Source: DAISIL01 sp036822015
Lineage (GTDB): Bacteria > Bacteroidota > Bacteroidia > Cytophagales > Bernardetiaceae
Direction of reading: 5' to 3'
Assembly: GCA_036822015.1 (NCBI GenBank)
Contig: DAISIL010000001.1
Span: 1-64,000, forward strand
Length of the DNA: 64,000 bases
Shown here one piece after another: positions 17,232 to 26,068 of this stretch. The position numbers and the translations under genes were made by a program. The notes under the pieces were generated by a model that had not been told where the DNA came from, did no database searches, and worked only from the letters and a program-made list of their open reading frames with translations. Position 1 is the stretch's first letter. Every line of letters begins with the position of its first letter.

Positions 17232-18597
17232 TATTTCGACCTCCGGTAATATTCCCAAGTTGCAGCTGGGTGCGTATAGCTCGTTTCGGGAGGTGGATAC
17301 GCTTGATTTTCAGCGTATTTTGGCGTATTGGCTCCTCTCGATGTTGGCACTCTTTATTGTCTTTCTCTTCTTGCCCTGGACACAAAACATCCAGGCAGAG
17401 GGACAACTAACGACGCTCAACCCCCAGCATCGCCCCCAAACCATCCATGCCACCATCGCCGGACGTGTGGAGCAGTGGTACGTTCAGGAGGGACAGGCAG
17501 TCAAGAAAGGTGATACGATTGTGTTTCTCTCAGAGATCAAAGCCGAGTACTTCGATCCCGACTTGCTCGAACGCACACAGGAGCAGCTACAAGCCCAGCG
17601 GCAGTCTTTGGTCTCGTATCAGGACAAAACCGAGGCACTCAAACGGCAAATTTCAGCCTTACGTGAAAGCCTACGCTTCAAACTTGCCCAAACCCGAAAC
17701 AAATTTGAGCAAGCCAAGCTCAAAGTAGAATCCGATAGCCTGAACTTCGATGCTGCTAAGATCAACCTAGATGTAGCCCAACGGCAGTTTGAGGGTGGAA
17801 AGTCGCTCTATGAGCAAGGACTTAAATCGCTCCGTGAGTTTGAAGCCCGAAAACTCAAGCTCCAGGAGGGCTTAGCCAAATTTACCGAGTCCCAAAACAA
17901 GTTGATGATTAGTCGTAACGAACTCCTCAACGCACAAATTGAACTCTCGGCGGTACAAAACGAATACGCCGAGAAGCTCTCCAAGGCCGAATCGGATATG
18001 TTTTCGGCGATCTCTTTGCAGTTTGCTGCCCAAGAAAAAATTGCCAAGCTCCAAAATGCCTATGCCAACTACGAACGCCGAGCGGGCTTTTACTACATCA
18101 CCTCCCCCCAGGATGGTTTTGTTGTACAGGCACTTACCTCGGGTATCGGCGAGACCGTCAAGGAGGGCGAACCCGTGGTGAGCATCATGCCTAGCGGGCA
18201 GGAACTGGCCGTGGAGATGTTTGTGATGCCCATGGACTTACCCTTGATCCAGAAGAACAACAAAGTACGGTTTATCTTCGACGGCTGGCCGGCATTGATT
18301 TTTTCGGGGTGGCCTGATCTCTCCTTTGGCACTTTCGGTGGGACGGTCTTTGCCATTGATCGGACGATTAGCAGCAACGGCAAGTATCGGGTGCTGGTTG
18401 CACCGGACCCCAACGATGTCCCTTGGCCCGAGGCCCTGCGCGTAGGATCAGGGGCTCAAGCCATTGCCTTGCTCAACGACGTGCCGATTTGGTACGAACT
18501 CTGGCGCCAACTCAACGGCTTCCCCGCCGACTTCTACACCGACCAAGAGAAAAAATCTGAAAAAGATAAAGCCAAGAACAAAGACAAGATATTTTAG
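17224..18597 (+). CDS. HlyD-family membrane fusion (periplasmic adaptor) protein
   Basis: 457 aa. It has a short cytoplasmic N-terminus, one membrane helix at about residues 36-56, then a biotinyl/lipoyl-like half motif (HATIAGRVEQWYVQEGQAVKKGD) at about 75-100. A long coiled coil follows at about 115-290, then the second lipoyl half (YYITSPQDGFVVQALTSGIG) at about 290-310 and a beta-barrel domain. This is the adaptor that links an inner-membrane ABC exporter to an outer-membrane channel. It starts inside the end of the ABC gene and runs to within 4 bases of the converging ABC-F gene, with no visible terminator between them. No TolC-like gene is in the window. The tail (last 20 residues) is very rich in Lys/Glu/Asp. 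Confidence 0.88.
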   Translation: MLDISTSGNIPKLQLGAYSSFREVDTLDFQRILAYWLLSMLALFIVFLFLPWTQNIQAEGQLTTLNPQHRPQTIHATIAGRVEQWYVQEGQAVKKGDTIVFLSEIKAEYFDPDLLERTQEQLQAQRQSLVSYQDKTEALKRQISALRESLRFKLAQTRNKFEQAKLKVESDSLNFDAAKINLDVAQRQFEGGKSLYEQGLKSLREFEARKLKLQEGLAKFTESQNKLMISRNELLNAQIELSAVQNEYAEKLSKAESDMFSAISLQFAAQEKIAKLQNAYANYERRAGFYYITSPQDGFVVQALTSGIGETVKEGEPVVSIMPSGQELAVEMFVMPMDLPLIQKNNKVRFIFDGWPALIFSGWPDLSFGTFGGTVFAIDRTISSNGKYRVLVAPDPNDVPWPEALRVGSGAQAIALLNDVPIWYELWRQLNGFPADFYTDQEKKSEKDKAKNKDKIF

Positions 18598-18601
18598 TCC
18601 A

Positions 18602-20506
18602 TCAACCTTCTAGGGTCTCGGCAATAGTTTCCCAGCGGGCGTTGGCTGCCTGCAAAGCTACTTTGACGTTTTCAAAGGATTCATGGACTTGAGCCAGGCG
18701 GTGTGGGTCTCCATAGACCGAAGGCAAGCTCATCTCGGATTCCAGTTGCTTTTTTTCAGTTTCCAGGCTTTCGATTTGGCTTTCGAGTTGGGCGAGTTCG
18801 TTTTCGAGCTGGCGTTGCTTTGGGTGCTGGTTTTTGTCTTTTTTCTTGGCGGGCTTGGCTTCGGTCTGGTGTCCGTTCTTGGTGCTTGTGGGTGCGCTTA
18901 GCTCTTGGTTGTGCTTGGTGCGCCAGGTCTCAAACTCGGCAAAAGTACCCGGGTATTCTTTCAGTTGTCGATCCTGGATGTACCAAATTCGATTCGCAAT
19001 TTGATTGACAAAATGCCTATCGTGAGAGACGACCAGATACGAACCTTCGTAGTTTTGGAGCGCATGGACGAGTACCTTCACCGACTGGATGTCGAGGTGG
19101 TTGGTGGGTTCGTCCAGGAGTAGAAAGTTTGCCTCCGAGAGCAGGGTTTTGGCCAGGGCTACCCTTGACTTTTCACCACCAGAAAGGACTTTGATTTTTT
19201 TGAAAACCTCATCCCCACTAAACAAAAAACACCCGAGGAGCGAGCGGAGTTCTTTTTCGTTGCGATCCGTACCCGACTGCTGGAGTTCGCCCAGGATGGT
19301 GTTTTCTAGCCCGAGGGATTCGAGTTGGTGCTGGGCATAAAAGGCCATCGCGACGTTATGCCCCAGGTCGCGTTGCCCCGCCTGGATGGGTTCGCTGCCG
19401 TGGATGATCCGTAGGAGGGTGGATTTGCCGATACCGTTAGCGCCGATCAGAGCGATCTTATCACCGCGCATCATCCGAGCTTCGGCATCGCGGAGGACTT
19501 CCTTATCGCCGTAAGACTTTGCGAAGTTTTTGAGTTCGAGGAGTACCTTGCCCGGCTGCTGCCCAAAGGTAAAACGAAAGTTCATCGCGACCTCTTCGCT
19601 GATCGGTTCATCGACGAGGTCTATCTTTTCGAGTTGCTTGACGCGCGCCTGTACCTGACGGGCTTTGCTGGCCTTAGACCGAAACCGCTCAATGAATCGC
19701 TCGGTTTGTTTGATCTTTTGCTGTTGATTTTCAAAGGCTTTTTGCTGAATATCCTCTCGGAGGGCTTTCTCCTGGCGATAAAAGGAGTAGTTGCCTTCGT
19801 AGCGGATCAGTTGCTGCATCGCTACTTCTACGGTGGTTTTGATACAGCGATCCAGGAACTCAATATCGTGGGAGACAATCACGACGGCACCTTCGTAGGA
19901 CTGCAAGTAGTTTTCGAGCCACTCAATGGAGGGCAGATCGAGGTGGTTGGTGGGTTCGTCCAGGAGGAGCAAGGAGGGTTTTTGGAGGAGCATCTTGGCC
20001 AGCATGACCCGCATCCGCCATCCCCCCGAGAACGTCTTGAGCGGGCGTTGGAGGTCATCGGTACTAAAACCCAGCCCTTCGAGGATGGACTCGGCGCGGG
20101 CCTGCATGGTGTAGCCTTCCAGCACTTCGAACTCGGCCTGGCGTTGGGTGAGTTCGTCCACCAGAGCATCGCTGTAATCGCTTTCCAGCCGGTTCAAAAT
20201 TTCCTGGATGCGCTCCTGAATGGCATTTTGCTGCGCAAAAGCCTCCATGGCTACGGTCAGGATGGAGGATTCGCTTTCGTAGGAGAGCAGGTCTTGATTG
20301 AGAAAGCCAATCGTGCAGTCCTTGCTCATCGAAATTTGCCCGCCATCGGGTTCGTACTCGCCCACGATCAGGCGTAGGAGGGTGGATTTGCCTGCTCCAT
20401 TGGCACCAATCAAGCCGATAATATCGCCTGGTTTGATTTGTAGAGAGGCATTTTCGTAGAGGGCGCGTCCGCCAAAATGAAACGAAAGGTTATGGATCGT
20501 CAGCAT
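18602..20506 (-). CDS. ABC-F family ATPase (ribosome-associated)
   Basis: 634 aa with two ABC ATPase domains and no membrane segments, the ABC-F layout of proteins that act at the ribosomal E site. The first Walker A GANGAGKST lies at residues 34-42 with signature FSGGW near 163. The second Walker A GANGIGKST lies near 358 with LSGGEKSRV near 452. Both Walker B motifs read LLLDEPTNHLD. The linker between the domains (about 245-315) is helical and charged, and a Lys/Glu-rich coiled-coil tail occupies about 560-634, as in Uup/YdiF-type members. A promoter element is directly upstream. Subfamily (Uup, YheS or antibiotic-resistance type) cannot be fixed by eye. Confidence 0.9.
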   Translation of the reverse strand: MLTIHNLSFHFGGRALYENASLQIKPGDIIGLIGANGAGKSTLLRLIVGEYEPDGGQISMSKDCTIGFLNQDLLSYESESSILTVAMEAFAQQNAIQERIQEILNRLESDYSDALVDELTQRQAEFEVLEGYTMQARAESILEGLGFSTDDLQRPLKTFSGGWRMRVMLAKMLLQKPSLLLLDEPTNHLDLPSIEWLENYLQSYEGAVVIVSHDIEFLDRCIKTTVEVAMQQLIRYEGNYSFYRQEKALREDIQQKAFENQQQKIKQTERFIERFRSKASKARQVQARVKQLEKIDLVDEPISEEVAMNFRFTFGQQPGKVLLELKNFAKSYGDKEVLRDAEARMMRGDKIALIGANGIGKSTLLRIIHGSEPIQAGQRDLGHNVAMAFYAQHQLESLGLENTILGELQQSGTDRNEKELRSLLGCFLFSGDEVFKKIKVLSGGEKSRVALAKTLLSEANFLLLDEPTNHLDIQSVKVLVHALQNYEGSYLVVSHDRHFVNQIANRIWYIQDRQLKEYPGTFAEFETWRTKHNQELSAPTSTKNGHQTEAKPAKKKDKNQHPKQRQLENELAQLESQIESLETEKKQLESEMSLPSVYGDPHRLAQVHESFENVKVALQAANARWETIAETLEG

Positions 20507-20511
20507 GGGGG

Positions 20512-20519
20512 CAAAGATA
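20512..20519 (-). promoter_or_regulatory. -7 promoter element for the ABC-F gene
   Basis: TATCTTTG on the minus strand, an exact consensus match, 5 bases before the ATG at 20506. A TTG about 17 bases further upstream could be the -33 element; it lies inside the end of the phosphoribosyltransferase gene region. Confidence 0.5.
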
Positions 20520-20526
20520 CGATTTT

Positions 20527-21024
20527 TTAAAGAAGCAAGACGGCATAGTCCCGTTCTGAAAGCCGTACCTGGATGTGTTCCTGGAGCGTTGTGGCGAGCT
20601 GATACCCGGCATAATCGGCCGAAACCGGAAACAGATGGTGTTCCCGATTGACCAGCACGGCAGTCTGGAGGGTCTTGATTGGGATTTCCAAAAAGGGCTT
20701 AAAACTGTAGGCCAGCGTGCGCCCGGTGTTCAGGACATCATCAACCAGGATGACGCTCTTGTGTTGGAGTTGATCCAGGGGGCATTCCAGTTGGACGTGG
20801 CTTTGGGTGGGGTGGAGTTTGTCCAGTGAAAGCCCGTGTAGATGCGTCTGGAAGGAGGCGATCTGTTGGAGTTCTTCTTGGAGCAACTGGGCGAGTGCGT
20901 ATCCGTTTTCCCGAATCCCGATCAAAAAAATTTCGGCTTCGTTGAAATGTTGCTCGTATATCTGGTAAGCCATCCGAACGATCTTTTGGCGTACCTGATT
21001 GTGGGTCAGTATTTGTCGCTGCAT
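20527..21024 (-). CDS. Phosphoribosyltransferase domain protein (PyrR-like)
   Basis: 165 aa. The PRPP-binding loop VILVDDVLNTGRTL occupies residues 91-104, and an upstream FLIGIRENGYALA matches the first beta-strand/loop of type I phosphoribosyltransferases. Size and the hinge resemble PyrR, a pyrimidine regulator and uracil phosphoribosyltransferase. No pyr genes or PyrR-binding leaders are seen nearby, so the physiological substrate is uncertain. It is cytoplasmic. It lies between the ABC-F gene and a membrane-protein gene, both also leftward. Confidence 0.8.
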   Translation of the reverse strand: MQRQILTHNQVRQKIVRMAYQIYEQHFNEAEIFLIGIRENGYALAQLLQEELQQIASFQTHLHGLSLDKLHPTQSHVQLECPLDQLQHKSVILVDDVLNTGRTLAYSFKPFLEIPIKTLQTAVLVNREHHLFPVSADYAGYQLATTLQEHIQVRLSERDYAVLLL

Positions 21025-21051
21025 GATGGGATCAAGTTACAAAAAAAATCC

Positions 21052-21942
21052 CTACAAATCTGTTGTCGTATCGCTCTGCTCAAATTTGTTGTGGATCACC
21101 AAAATAAAAAAACCAAACAGTACGGCACTGATGATGATGATGTTATTGACCAAACCATCGACTGAAAAAGAAACCTTGATAAGGATCGTCGAGATAACAA
21201 AACCAGAGTTTCGGATGATCTTGTGAAACTCGTCCGAATAAAAAAACGACACCAGCAGCAGCAACACATCCACGACAATCAAGACCGTAAAGAACTCATC
21301 AAAAAAGATGTTATTCAAATTTTTGAAGGCCACAATGCCATTTTGGAAATCATTAACCGTAGCCAAGGCCCATTTGGATAAGGTAAAAAACGCAAGTACA
21401 ACAAGCAAGGGCACCAGCAACAAGGCAATGCCCTTTTTGAGTTGAATAAACTTACTCATGCGCTCGCCTTTGGGAGAGGAAGGCGTACTTTTTTTCTTGA
21501 TCTCCTGGTAGAAATAGTAAATCAAAACAAACAAGATCAAAGAAGTGAGGACATCGTAAGTAAACTGCAAGTCGTCTTTTATCTTGAACCACTCGGAGGA
21601 GAGTTCGATGTTGGCGATGTCCTTGAATATCCTTCGGATGACGATAAGCGTAATGATCTCGTACTGCTTGCCGATGTAAAAAGAGATCGACTTAGGCAGA
21701 AAAAAAATCAACAAATAAACCTCATACACCAGGATAAACGAAAACGGCGTATAGATGGCCGCAATCGGATTCTGAAAAAATTTGGAATCTATCTGGAGGA
21801 AGCCCTGGTTGGTTAGCACGATCAGGATCAGATGCGATAGATAGCTGATAATGGCGACCACCAATATTGCTCTTTCGCTCCGCTGTTTGATCTTCGGAGA
21901 AAGCAATTGATCGAAGGCCGTATTGATGAGGTTTGCTTTCAT
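21052..21942 (-). CDS. Multi-pass membrane protein, function unknown
   Basis: 296 aa from the ATG at 21940-21942; a TTG two codons earlier is the only longer option. Six to seven hydrophobic segments can be seen, at about residues 25-45, 60-85, 90-110, 133-148, 172-192, 218-238 and 255-280. A basic/Ser-rich cytoplasmic loop (KKKSTPSSPKGERMSK) lies in the middle. No transporter or enzyme motif is recognisable. It is 27 bases upstream of the phosphoribosyltransferase gene and could share its transcript. It is separated from the thiolase gene by a terminator. Confidence 0.7.
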   Translation of the reverse strand: MKANLINTAFDQLLSPKIKQRSERAILVVAIISYLSHLILIVLTNQGFLQIDSKFFQNPIAAIYTPFSFILVYEVYLLIFFLPKSISFYIGKQYEIITLIVIRRIFKDIANIELSSEWFKIKDDLQFTYDVLTSLILFVLIYYFYQEIKKKSTPSSPKGERMSKFIQLKKGIALLLVPLLVVLAFFTLSKWALATVNDFQNGIVAFKNLNNIFFDEFFTVLIVVDVLLLLVSFFYSDEFHKIIRNSGFVISTILIKVSFSVDGLVNNIIIISAVLFGFFILVIHNKFEQSDTTTDL

Positions 21943-21980
21943 GGCCAAAGGGAAAGATGTTGTGTCAAACTTTTGTTAAA

Positions 21981-22020
21981 AAAAAACCTGTAAGGTCTTC
22001 AAGACCTCACAGGTTTTTTT
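21981..22020 (-). terminator. Terminator hairpin after the thiolase gene
   Basis: AAAAAACCTGTAAGGTC-ttcaa-GACCTCACAGGTTTTTT with a single A/C mismatch and T-runs on both sides. It closes the fadN-fadA transcript and insulates the membrane-protein gene. The arm core AACCTRTAAGGTCT is shared with the hairpin at 1653-1687. Confidence 0.8.
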
Positions 22021-22045
22021 TGGGGAAAGCGATAAGCAAAGCCGC

Positions 22046-23221
22046 TTAGAGCAGCTCGTACACGCCAGCTACGCCTTGTCCACCACCGACACAAGCCGTT
22101 ACCATGCCGTATTTCTGCCCGCGTCGCTTCATCTCGTTCAGGAGTTGTACGGAGAGCTTGGCACCAGTGCATCCGAGCGGATGCCCGAGGGCAATGGCTC
22201 CGCCGTTTACGTTCACGATCTCGGGGTTGATACCCAGCTCACGGACAACGGCCAGCCCTTGTGCGGCAAAGGCTTCGTTGAGTTCGATCTGGTCGATGTC
22301 GTTGAGCGTCAGTCCGGCTTGCTTTAAGGCCTTCGGGATGGCTGCCACAGGGCCGATACCCATGATACGCGGCTCTACGCCCATGGCGGTATAGGAGCGC
22401 AGTCGGGCGATGGGCTGAACGTTGAGGCTTTTGAGCATCTTCTCCGAGACGACCATCACGAAAGCAGCCCCGTCGGAGGTCTGGGAGGAGTTGCCCGCCG
22501 TTACGCTGCCCCCCTGTGCAAAGACGGGACGGAGCTTGGCCAAGGCTTCGATAGAGGTTTCCTTGCGCGGCCCCTCGTCGGTAGCGACAGTGAAGGTGCG
22601 GGATTTGAGTTTTTCCTCTTCCGAATCGTAGTAATTTTCTTCGACTTCGATGGGAACAATCTGATCCTTAAAGTAGCCTTTCTCGATGGCTTCCAGGGCT
22701 TTGCGGTGTGAGTGGTACGCAAATTCATCCTGATCCTGGCGGGAGATATTGAAATCCTTTGCTACCTGCTCAGCCGTAACACCCATGCTCAAGTAGTAGT
22801 CCGGGTGTTGGGTGGCGATGGTGTGGTTCAGATCGACTTTATAGCCCATCATGGGAACCATCGACATCGTTTCTGCCCCTCCGGCGATGATACATTCGGC
22901 ATTGCCGGCATGTACGCGGGAGGCGGCCAGGGCGATGGCTTCTAGCCCTGATCCGCAGTAGCGGTTTAGGAGCATCCCAGGGACTTCGATGGGCAGCGAG
23001 AGGAGCGAAATCATGCGCCCCATTTGCATCCCTTGCGCCCCTTCGGGGATGGCACAACCTACGATGAGATCGTCGATTTGCTTAGGATCCAGGTTAGGAA
23101 CTGCCGCAACAAGGTGCTTAATAACGGCCGCGCCCAGATCGTCCGAGCGCATATTTTTGAATCCGCCTTTTTTGGCTTTGCCAACGGCTGTGCGGTAGCC
23201 GGCGATGATATATGCATCCAT
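22046..23221 (-). CDS. fadA: Acetyl-CoA acyltransferase (3-ketoacyl-CoA thiolase)
   Basis: Cleaves 3-ketoacyl-CoA with CoA in the last step of fatty-acid beta-oxidation. 391 aa. The nucleophilic Cys89 lies in [13 protein letters not shown], the catalytic His347 in [11 protein letters not shown], and the second cysteine Cys377 in TACVGGGQG. The NEAFAAQ motif precedes them. It is the last gene of the leftward fad group after the FadN-type gene and two very small ORFs. The degradative type is inferred from that pairing rather than from a biosynthetic neighbour. Confidence 0.93.
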   Translation of the reverse strand: MDAYIIAGYRTAVGKAKKGGFKNMRSDDLGAAVIKHLVAAVPNLDPKQIDDLIVGCAIPEGAQGMQMGRMISLLSLPIEVPGMLLNRYCGSGLEAIALAASRVHAGNAECIIAGGAETMSMVPMMGYKVDLNHTIATQHPDYYLSMGVTAEQVAKDFNISRQDQDEFAYHSHRKALEAIEKGYFKDQIVPIEVEENYYDSEEEKLKSRTFTVATDEGPRKETSIEALAKLRPVFAQGGSVTAGNSSQTSDGAAFVMVVSEKMLKSLNVQPIARLRSYTAMGVEPRIMGIGPVAAIPKALKQAGLTLNDIDQIELNEAFAAQGLAVVRELGINPEIVNVNGGAIALGHPLGCTGAKLSVQLLNEMKRRGQKYGMVTACVGGGQGVAGVYELL

Positions 23222-23245
23222 ACGTGAAAGTTCTTTTGGTTGTGG

Positions 23246-23350
23246 TTATGATGACTCGCGATAACGGTCGATGCTCGCCTGAACAGTCTGGATAAATGCC
23301 TGACTTTCTGGCAATAATGGCAACGAAAACTCCTCTTGCCTATCCGTCAT
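23246..23350 (-). CDS. Tiny ORF 2 in the fad operon
   Basis: 34 codons (MTDRQEEFSLPLLPES at the start, ending SIDRYRESS). The ATG overlaps the TGA of tiny ORF 1 in an ATGA arrangement, and the stop is 24 bases before the thiolase ATG. The reading frame stays open upstream of this ATG as far as the fadN stop region, with a protein-like composition but no start codon. It may therefore be the tail of a 5'-damaged gene instead. No family is recognised. Confidence 0.35.
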   Translation of the reverse strand: MTDRQEEFSLPLLPESQAFIQTVQASIDRYRESS

Positions 23351-23478
23351 ATCTTTGTAATCGCTTCTTTGGCGATACACAAACAGAGGATCACGCTTGG
23401 GGCAATTTCTTGAACCGCTTCCAAGACGGCTAGTGCCATCGTGCGTGGAGATATGACTGGGCTTATGGTCGTTTTCAT
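23347..23478 (-). CDS. Tiny ORF 1 in the fad operon
   Basis: 43 codons, starting MKTTISPVISPRTMALAVLE and ending AKEAITKI, with a hydrophobic middle (APSVILCLCIAKEA). It begins 33 bases after the fadN stop and overlaps tiny ORF 2 by 4 bases. The only support is operon position, the overlap and an ATG; composition in the alternative frame is at least as protein-like. The whole 290-base gap between fadN and fadA holds only these two ORFs. Confidence 0.3.
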   Translation of the reverse strand: MKTTISPVISPRTMALAVLEAVQEIAPSVILCLCIAKEAITKI

Positions 23479-23511
23479 GAGCGAGAACAGGACAAATCCT
23501 GGTCGGGGATG

Positions 23512-25935
23512 CTAGTTACGCAAGGGCTTACCCTTGAACAAGATGCTGTGAATCCGCTCGATCGTCTTGGGTTCGCCGGTCAGGGAAAGGAAGGCCTCCC
23601 GCTCGAGATCTAACAGGTACTGCTCCGAAACGTAGCTGGTTCCCGAAAGCCCCCCCCCAGACATGACGTGTGCCACCTTGAGGGCGATCTTCTGATCGTG
23701 ATCCGAGATGTAGTTGCCGTAACGGAATCCGGTTACGCCGGCAGCAAAAGAAGCATAAGCCGATTGCCCCAAAACTTTGATGTCCTTGCGGGGTGTGGGC
23801 TGAACGTAGCCCGCTTCGGCCAGATTGATGGCCGCTTGCTTGGCATCGGCGAGCAGACGGGAGCGGTTGAGCGTAAAGGCATCCGAAGGACGCAGCAGTC
23901 CCATCTCGCGGGCTTCATGCGCCGAGGTGGCTACCTTTGCCATGGCGATATTGAGGAAAGCCTCCTGCAAGCGGTTGAACTCGGCATCTTCTTTGACGAA
24001 GCTGTCTGCCGTCCGCATGGTGAGTTCTTTCGTGCCACCGCCGGCCGGAATCACCCCTACACCAACTTCCACCAGCCCGATGTAAGATTCCGTATGTGCC
24101 TGTACATGATCGACGTGCAGCAGCGTCTCGCAACCACCACCAAGGGCCAGCCCCGAAGGAGCCGCCACTACCGGAATGGCCGAATAACGCAAACGCATGA
24201 TCGTGTTCTGGAACTGGGCAATCATCAGGTCGATCTCATCAAACTCCTGCTCCATGGCGTACATGTACACCATCAACAGGTTGGCACCGGCCGAAAAGTT
24301 GGGGGCTTCGTTCCCGATCACGAGACCACGGAAGTCTTTCTCCGCGATTTCGATGCCCGTGTTGAGGGCTTCGATGATCTCGCCGCCCATGGCGTTCATT
24401 TTTGTGTGGTACTCTATGCCCAGGATGCCGTCGCCGAGGTCAAAGAGGGTAGCTCCTTCGTTTTCCCAGACGATGTTGGTTTGGCGCAAGCCCTCGAGCA
24501 AGATCAGTTTTTCTGTGCCGGGGATGGTCTTGTAAGCCTTCGACGGGATGTCGTAGTATTTTTGTACGCCGTTTTCAAAGGTGTAGAAGGTTTCGGCGCC
24601 GCTTTCGAGCATCTCATAGACCCACTGGGCGGGCTTGAGGTTCATGTCCTCCATTTGCTTGAGGGTCTCCCGAACGCCCAGCACATCCCAAAGTTCAAAG
24701 GGGCCGATCTCACGAGCAAAACCCGCTTTTACGCCCTGGTCGATGCGGAAAAGCTCATCCGCAATCTCGGGGATGCGGTAGGTAACATAGCGCAGCACGT
24801 CGAAGTACGTCATTCGCAAGAACTCCCCTACTTTGGTTTGGTCGGCGAAGAGCTTAGGCAGGCGTTCTTTGAGTGGCTCGTCCTTGACCTCTCCGATGAT
24901 GGGAAAGTTTACTTTTTCGGAGGACTTATACGCAAAGCTTTTCAGGTCAAGTTCAAGGATTTCTTTTTTGCCCTCGGCGTTTTTTGTTTTTTTGTAGTAG
25001 CCCTGCTGGGTCTTATCGCCGAGCCAGTTGTTTTCCTCCATCTTGGAGAGGATGCCCGGAAGTTGGAACACATCGCGGCTCTCGTCGTGGGGGAGGTTTT
25101 CGTAGAGACCTTTGGCTACTTTGATTGAGGTATCAATGCCGACCACATCGAGCGTGCGGAAAGTAGCCGATTTGGCATTGCCCACCAGCGTACCCGTGAT
25201 TTTATCGACTTCATTTACGCCCATGCCCATCTTTTCGACGGCGTGGAGTGTCGAGACCAACGAATAGACCCCAACGCGGTTGGCGATAAAGGCAGGGGTA
25301 TCCTTGCAAAGGACGGTTTCTTTGCCCAGGTAGAGATCGCCGTAGTGCATCAAAAACTTGACCACTTCGGGGTCTGTCGTGGGGGCGGGGATGATCTCGA
25401 GCAAGCGCAGGTAGCGGGGTGGGTTGAAGAAGTGCATCCCGCAGAAGTTGCGGGCGAAGTCCTCCGAACGTCCTTTAACCAAAAACTGCATCGGGATACC
25501 CGAGGTGTTGGAGCAAACCAGCGTACCTGGGCGGCGGTGTTTTTCTACTTTTTCGTAGAGCGACTGCTTGATGTCGAGGCGTTCGATGATGGCCTCAACG
25601 ATCAAATCCACCTCCGCGATGCGGTGCAGGTCGTCGTCGAAGTTGCCGGTGCTGATGCGCTTGGCCGCATCTGCGGTGTAGATCGGAGAGGGCTTGCCTT
25701 TGAGGGCAGCCTGGAGGGCATCGTTTACGAGGCGATTGCGGGCGGCCGGCTTTGTTTTTTCGGCATCGCTCAAATCAAAGGGGACAATATCGAGCAGGAT
25801 TACCTCACAGCCGATGTGGGCAAAATGGCAGGCAATCCGCGATCCCATCACCCCCGAACCCAAGACGGCTACCTTTCGGATGTTGCGCTTGGGGCTGGTT
25901 TGGGTGGGATTGGGCATTTCAAGGACTTCGCTCAT
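23512..25935 (-). CDS. fadN: 3-hydroxyacyl-CoA dehydrogenase / enoyl-CoA hydratase (FadN type)
   Basis: Bifunctional beta-oxidation enzyme of 807 aa that hydrates enoyl-CoA and oxidises 3-hydroxyacyl-CoA with NAD+. The domain order is dehydrogenase first, as in FadN and unlike FadB/FadJ. The NAD-binding VAVLGSGVMGSRIA lies at about residues 23-36. The 3HCDH catalytic region has FCGMHFFNPPRYLRLLE near 165-180. The hydratase/isomerase domain (about 490-700) contains GLVIGNEAPNFSAGANL and the oxyanion-type GLALGGGCE. It heads the leftward group ending in the thiolase. No acyl-CoA dehydrogenase or ligase is adjacent. The -7 sequence TATCTTGC, about 50 bases upstream, is only an approximate promoter. 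Confidence 0.92.
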   Translation of the reverse strand: MSEVLEMPNPTQTSPKRNIRKVAVLGSGVMGSRIACHFAHIGCEVILLDIVPFDLSDAEKTKPAARNRLVNDALQAALKGKPSPIYTADAAKRISTGNFDDDLHRIAEVDLIVEAIIERLDIKQSLYEKVEKHRRPGTLVCSNTSGIPMQFLVKGRSEDFARNFCGMHFFNPPRYLRLLEIIPAPTTDPEVVKFLMHYGDLYLGKETVLCKDTPAFIANRVGVYSLVSTLHAVEKMGMGVNEVDKITGTLVGNAKSATFRTLDVVGIDTSIKVAKGLYENLPHDESRDVFQLPGILSKMEENNWLGDKTQQGYYKKTKNAEGKKEILELDLKSFAYKSSEKVNFPIIGEVKDEPLKERLPKLFADQTKVGEFLRMTYFDVLRYVTYRIPEIADELFRIDQGVKAGFAREIGPFELWDVLGVRETLKQMEDMNLKPAQWVYEMLESGAETFYTFENGVQKYYDIPSKAYKTIPGTEKLILLEGLRQTNIVWENEGATLFDLGDGILGIEYHTKMNAMGGEIIEALNTGIEIAEKDFRGLVIGNEAPNFSAGANLLMVYMYAMEQEFDEIDLMIAQFQNTIMRLRYSAIPVVAAPSGLALGGGCETLLHVDHVQAHTESYIGLVEVGVGVIPAGGGTKELTMRTADSFVKEDAEFNRLQEAFLNIAMAKVATSAHEAREMGLLRPSDAFTLNRSRLLADAKQAAINLAEAGYVQPTPRKDIKVLGQSAYASFAAGVTGFRYGNYISDHDQKIALKVAHVMSGGGLSGTSYVSEQYLLDLEREAFLSLTGEPKTIERIHSILFKGKPLRN

Positions 25936-26068
25936 AGTGTTGTGCTTGGTTGGTTAGGGAAAAAGATTGATGCACGCAAGATACAAAAAAAGTTATGCAC
26001 GCATACCATTTTTTTTGAATGCTCGTTAGAATAAGCTGATAAAAAATGTGAATGGTTTTTTGTTGTTG

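Noticed and set aside
23668..25128. 486-codon open frame on the plus strand across the fadN gene
   Set aside because: It is antisense to a strongly supported two-domain enzyme and its translation has no recognisable domain; a shadow from biased codon use.
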